Shown here piece after piece: positions 32,985 to 36,620 of a stretch of 36,620 nucleotides of DNA (positions are counted from its first letter, which is position 1; the number at the start of each line of letters is the position of its first letter). The position numbers and the translations under genes are program-made. Below the pieces are notes generated by a model that had not been told where the DNA came from, ran no database searches, and saw nothing but the letters and a program-made list of their open reading frames with translations. Source of the stretch: W0P28-013 sp964570565 (GTDB taxonomy: Bacteria; Bacteroidota; Bacteroidia; Bacteroidales; Paludibacteraceae); assembly GCA_964570565.1 (NCBI GenBank), contig CAZMYT010000010.1, positions 1 through 36,620 on the forward strand, given 5' to 3'.

Positions 32985-34292
32985 TTAGTGTGATTTAATT
33001 AATTTGGTAGTAAAGGTGTCGTTGTTCTGCACTTTTATTTTACTGAGATATATGCCTTTACTTAATTCTGTAATATCGATTGTTTTGTTATTGGTGTTAC
33101 TCATATATTTTATCAATTGCCCTTGTAATGAGTATATCCAAACTTCTGTGATTTGTTCATAATTGCCTTCTATGTAGAATATGCCGTTGGGCGAAGGGTT
33201 TGGATAAACCATGAGCGTTTGTTTCGTGTCTAGTATATCGGTTGGTGTATTTTCATGCGATTCATACGTGAGCGACATACTATGCCCGTAGGGTAAGCTA
33301 GCCGTATTATTGATGGCGATTGGTAAAAAATCATGCCTTAAACTGGAAATATCTTCGTCCCAGAATTGATGCTCCGTGATAAAAAGAGTTGGTAATAAAT
33401 CATCATTCTGCAAAGTTCGGTGTGTGTAAGCTGGCCACCAAGCATTGTATAATGGAGTGTAGTAGGTTGTGATGGTTTCTAGATTTTGTTTTTCCGATTT
33501 GTGACGTTGGATATTTCCCCAAAATTCAGTATTCCATGATAGTAACAATTCTCCATTGGCAGCATTATTGGTATCATAAGTAAATAGACGTCTCGCCTCG
33601 TTTCTCCAAATGTTGCCTTGAAACGATTGTTGTGTTTCGTCGAGTGCTATGCCAGAGGTATTTTGATTGTAAATGGTACGTGTACGTGTGTGCCAAATGC
33701 TATCAAATTCTTCAAATGTGACCAAATGTTCATTGGCAGAATCGATCGTTATTTTTGCATAAGGCTGCCAAAGCAAACCTTGTGCAGTAGAACAAATAAT
33801 CTCTTTGATAGCACCATTGTAGACGTAATCAGTTTTTAGTTTATTTTGCCAACTAGTTGTGTATGTTTGCGTTATTTCGCTCACTAACTTATTATTTGTG
33901 TCATAACTATACAGCGTCTGTTCTGTTTGAGCCCAATTATCGCCCGAATGACGCAACTCTTTTCGGTTTTTTAAGAGTCCGTTTTCATATAGCCATTCTG
34001 TTCTAGTTGATTTTTGCCACAATGTGTTGTTCCATACAAAGGTAGAACTTGCTACTTTTTGATCATTTTCGAATTGTTGTTCAGTATAGCTATAGTTCGT
34101 AAAACTAGAATTATTAACCGATATTTTAGTTGAAATTAAAACGGGTTGAAGCGCGCTATTGTAACTATAATAGGTTTGGAATGTGGTATCACCACGTACC
34201 AAATCAGTTGTGGACACAAGCCATGTGTTGGCGTACAAAGACATGGACGCCAACAGGAGCATAATGATAATATGTCCACTAAGTTTGAACAT
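32985..34292 (-). CDS. T9SS-secreted repeat protein with C-terminal sorting domain
   Basis: 435 residues. A signal peptide (about 1-21) is followed by six or seven imperfect ~36-40-residue repeats with a pattern of W...(R/T)...Y.YD.N..L......W (for example TLYSYDTNNKLVSEITQTY and RLFTYDTNNAANGELLLSW). The last ~75 residues are a type A T9SS sorting domain: VYPNPSPNGIFYIEG, VWIYSLQGQLIKYM, IDITELSKGIYLSKI and a basic end TTKLIKSH. It should be exported through the outer membrane by T9SS and attached or released. No catalytic motif is seen. The start overlaps the C69 dipeptidase stop by one base (TAATG), so translation is coupled. The first part and its ligand are unknown. Confidence 0.85.
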   Translation of the reverse strand: MFKLSGHIIIMLLLASMSLYANTWLVSTTDLVRGDTTFQTYYSYNSALQPVLISTKISVNNSSFTNYSYTEQQFENDQKVASSTFVWNNTLWQKSTRTEWLYENGLLKNRKELRHSGDNWAQTEQTLYSYDTNNKLVSEITQTYTTSWQNKLKTDYVYNGAIKEIICSTAQGLLWQPYAKITIDSANEHLVTFEEFDSIWHTRTRTIYNQNTSGIALDETQQSFQGNIWRNEARRLFTYDTNNAANGELLLSWNTEFWGNIQRHKSEKQNLETITTYYTPLYNAWWPAYTHRTLQNDDLLPTLFITEHQFWDEDISSLRHDFLPIAINNTASLPYGHSMSLTYESHENTPTDILDTKQTLMVYPNPSPNGIFYIEGNYEQITEVWIYSLQGQLIKYMSNTNNKTIDITELSKGIYLSKIKVQNNDTFTTKLIKSH

Positions 34293-36004
34293 TATTTTCG
34301 TTGTTGCATTTCTTCTGACGATTTCATGCGAAATCTTTCAGGATTTGGGGTTACAAATGTTTCTCTATTGAAATCTTCACGATAACCAGGTCTAATTACT
34401 TTGTTAGGAATATGTTTATCATTTTGTTCAAATTGACCGTCTTTTTCAATTTTGGTAACTCCATCTAGGTATTTTACCATTAAAAATTGTCCTAACTTAG
34501 TCCATGCTTTGAGTGCTGTTTCTGCCTGAGCTAGTGAAAAATCGGTCAAGAATTCACGCATTTTTACAGTGTCACTCGTAATAGCAAATTGGTCTGCATT
34601 TTGAACGGCCGAATTAAAGAATGTTTCCCATTTTTCTTGCTCTTTTTTTACCTCTGGCATCATGTGTGAGTAACGATTATAAACCATATTCCCGACCCAG
34701 TTATTCACCCAAAATGCTGAAGTCCATGAAAAATCTAACAAGCTGCCGTTGAGTATGCTAAATGACTGTGGAACTTCGGTAATGCCACAATACATTGGTA
34801 CATAAAGGTTTGTGGTGGCATCATCCACGCCAAACCATAGAATGCCACCAACAGGGTCGGGTAGCCAATGGCGCATTTGTGCTACAAAGGTAAAGCCTGT
34901 TTGTTGCGTTCCTACCGGACGTTCGTGAAAATATTCTATGCTATCTACGTGGTAGGTTAGTGGACTAGGACGAAATGGAGAGTTATAAGCGCCACAACCC
35001 ATGCCTTGTGTCATATCTAGCGGTGTGCCTTCATAATGATTGCGCATGAAATTCTTCATATCTTGTGCCGATAGTTTCGTGCTTGGTTTTACCCATAACG
35101 GCATACGTTCTTTAGTTTCACCATTGATATAACTTAAAAAACGTTCAGTAGAAGTATCTACTACACGGAAGAAACTCCACACGCGGGCTTCACAAAATCG
35201 TAAACCCCCAAAATCCAACGGATTATAAGTGTCTGAAAAACTAAATTCAGCGTCTTTTCCTGAGAAATACTTTTGTTTCCTAGCAAATTCAATGACATCA
35301 TGTGCATACACTACTTCAACTTCTGGATTGAAGAGTTTTTTCATGTTTTTACTACTGATACTTTTACTATTTTTCTTTTGTTCTAGTGGGAAAGTAGTAA
35401 TACGAGCTTGGTTTGCATGGGTTGATACATAACCATCTGGAATACGTTGCGCCACCCAAACAGCTCCTTTATTACCAACGCCTTTACCTATCAATTCCAG
35501 AATCCAAACTTCATTTGGATCGGCAATAGAAAAAGATTCTCCTGAACTGTAGTAACCATATTTTTGAACTAATTCAGTCATTACTTTTATGGCCTCACGT
35601 GCTGATTTTGAACGTTGTAAAGCAATGTAGATAAGGCTTCCATAATCAATGATACCTGTAGTGTCTATCAATTCTTCTCTACCTCCATAGGTCGTTTCAC
35701 CAATAGCCACTTGATGTTCGTTCATGTTACCTATAACGCTATATGTATGAGCTATTTGTTCTATGTCGCCGAGGTATTTTCCAGTGTCCCATTCATATAC
35801 GCCAAGAATACTTCCTTGTGGATAATCGGCTGCTGGATAATGGTAAAGTGCTCCGAATAAAGCATACGAATCGGCTGAATACGTAATCATAGTAGAGCCA
35901 TCAACGGATGCTCCTTTGGTAACCAAAAAATTGGTACAGGCAAAGATACTTGAACTATTTAGAGTGACTAATAATGCAATAAGCAAACTTTTTGATTTAT
36001 TCAT
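34292..36004 (-). CDS. C69 family dipeptidase
   Basis: 570-residue N-terminal-nucleophile peptidase (C69, PepD-like). The signal peptide ends FA|C, so cleavage would expose the catalytic Cys23 in CTNFLVTKGASVDGS, the hallmark motif. Further conserved parts: EHQVAIGETTYGGREEL, SFSIADPNEVWILELIGKG, WVAQRIPDGYVSTHANQARI. It is predicted to cut dipeptides in the periplasm or outside. Length is normal for the Bacteroidetes branch. It lies 19 bases after the Omp85-type gene and overlaps the T9SS protein start by one base. The Cys could also look like a lipoprotein site, but the preceding residues (IFA) make signal peptidase I plus exposed nucleophile more likely. Confidence 0.93.
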   Translation of the reverse strand: MNKSKSLLIALLVTLNSSSIFACTNFLVTKGASVDGSTMITYSADSYALFGALYHYPAADYPQGSILGVYEWDTGKYLGDIEQIAHTYSVIGNMNEHQVAIGETTYGGREELIDTTGIIDYGSLIYIALQRSKSAREAIKVMTELVQKYGYYSSGESFSIADPNEVWILELIGKGVGNKGAVWVAQRIPDGYVSTHANQARITTFPLEQKKNSKSISSKNMKKLFNPEVEVVYAHDVIEFARKQKYFSGKDAEFSFSDTYNPLDFGGLRFCEARVWSFFRVVDTSTERFLSYINGETKERMPLWVKPSTKLSAQDMKNFMRNHYEGTPLDMTQGMGCGAYNSPFRPSPLTYHVDSIEYFHERPVGTQQTGFTFVAQMRHWLPDPVGGILWFGVDDATTNLYVPMYCGITEVPQSFSILNGSLLDFSWTSAFWVNNWVGNMVYNRYSHMMPEVKKEQEKWETFFNSAVQNADQFAITSDTVKMREFLTDFSLAQAETALKAWTKLGQFLMVKYLDGVTKIEKDGQFEQNDKHIPNKVIRPGYREDFNRETFVTPNPERFRMKSSEEMQQRK

Positions 36005-36023
36005 AATGTGTAATTTTTTAATG

Positions 36024-36620
36024 TTAAAATGGATAACCTACAGCGAAGTGAAATGCCACATCATTTTTCCACGACAGTTCGGTGCGCCAGCGGTCATTTG
36101 AAGTGGCACCACTTGGTTCATATAATTTTACTCCCATATCAAAGCGAATGACAAAAAAATCAAAATCGGCACGAATACCAATCCCGTAGCTACAAGCTAT
36201 TTGTTTATAAAATTCGTTCAATTGGAAATAACCTCCTTCTTGTTCCTCGTAATCTTTAATAGTCCAAATATTACCAGCATCGATAAAGGCGGCACCTTCA
36301 AACATCCAAAAAAGTTTAAATCGGGCTTCTAAATTCAAATCTATGCGTATATCTCCCGATTGATTCATATAGTCGATAGCGCCCGTATTTACATAGCGCC
36401 CAGGTCCTAAGGTTCGTACAGACCAACCACGCACACTATTGGCGCCACCACTAAAGTAACGTTCTTCAAATGGTAAAATAGTGGCATTACCATAAGGATA
36501 AGCAATGCCAATACCGCTATGAAAAACCAAACGATTTCTTTTATTGAAATAGTGGTTATAAGTATAATCAAAATCGCCTTTCACATATTGAGAATAGGCA
36601 ATATTGAAAATTTCATATTG
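36024..36620 (-). CDS. Omp85/BamA-TamA family outer-membrane protein, C-terminal part (cut by window end)
   Basis: The frame is open to the right edge of the window, so only the C-terminal ~198 residues are seen. They are the last strands of a 16-strand Omp85 barrel: RLVFHSGIGIAYPYGN, the loop-6 motif GGANSVRGW (VRG[FWY] is the family hallmark), then RIDLNLEARFKLFWMFEGAAFIDAGNIW, IGIRADFDFFVIRFDMGVKLYEP and the terminal VAFHFAVGYPF ending in Phe. BamA inserts outer-membrane proteins; TamA-like members export others. In this tail-only view I cannot tell a second BamA-like from a TamA-like protein, nor see POTRA domains. It is the first visible gene of the operon with the C69 dipeptidase, the T9SS cargo and the M3 peptidase. 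Confidence 0.9.
   Translation of the reverse strand, partial: QYEIFNIAYSQYVKGDFDYTYNHYFNKRNRLVFHSGIGIAYPYGNATILPFEERYFSGGANSVRGWSVRTLGPGRYVNTGAIDYMNQSGDIRIDLNLEARFKLFWMFEGAAFIDAGNIWTIKDYEEQEGGYFQLNEFYKQIACSYGIGIRADFDFFVIRFDMGVKLYEPSGATSNDRWRTELSWKNDVAFHFAVGYPF

Noticed and set aside
32985..34292. Toxin or Rhs/YD-repeat polymorphic toxin
   Set aside because: The repeats only loosely resemble YD repeats, there is no Rhs core motif or toxin tip, and the C-terminus is a T9SS sorting domain.
1..36620. CRISPR arrays, prophage, insertion sequences, restriction or anti-phage systems
   Set aside because: No regularly spaced repeats, transposase, integrase, phage structural or nuclease genes were recognised; every long frame is accounted for by other functions.

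Overview
The window looks like chromosomal DNA of an AT-rich Bacteroidetes, most likely Bacteroidales. Four things support this. Promoters follow the phylum-specific TTTG / TAnnTTTG pattern instead of sigma70 boxes. Ribosomal proteins S16 and S2 carry long charged C-terminal extensions. Most predicted signal peptides are cut before Gln. One protein ends in a type IX secretion (T9SS) C-terminal sorting domain, which argues against a typical gut Bacteroides and for the Paludibacter/Porphyromonas/Dysgonomonas side of the order. The genus is inference.

Layout. Positions 1-99 hold the 3' end of a 5S rRNA and the rRNA terminator, followed by serB (168-1394, +). Next on the minus strand come an AlkD-type DNA repair gene and gapA. 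From 11454 down to 3435 runs a very tightly packed minus-strand set of nine genes: an EpsG-like polymerase, four glycosyltransferases, UDP-galactopyranose mutase, MarC, a WbqC-like protein and ilvE. rpsP (minus) separates it from a plus-strand export set, rfbB-wza-wzc (12478-16683). Together these look like a galactofuranose-containing surface polysaccharide locus with a Wza/Wzc exporter. A flippase and an initiating transferase are not in the window.

A DEAD-box helicase gene (16740-17997, minus) is interrupted by a one-base frameshift in an A7 run. Divergent from it is a translation block, rplM-rpsI-rpsB-tsf (18431-21179), with structured leaders.

The right part (21255-36620) is almost all minus strand and mainly envelope biology: a TPR protein plus beta-barrel pair; a barrel / metallophosphatase lipoprotein / Nudix set; tRNA-Ser(UGA) with rpmE2; a type I pullulanase lipoprotein; and an operon of an Omp85 barrel (cut by the window edge), a C69 dipeptidase, a T9SS cargo protein and an M3 peptidase.

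I see no CRISPR array, prophage, insertion sequence or restriction/defence system. The most notable items are the helicase frameshift, a 15-nt inverted repeat shared by the divergent rpsP and rfbB promoters, promoters whose -33 box lies in the preceding terminator tail, unexplained ribosomal-protein leaders, and two uncharacterised envelope gene sets.
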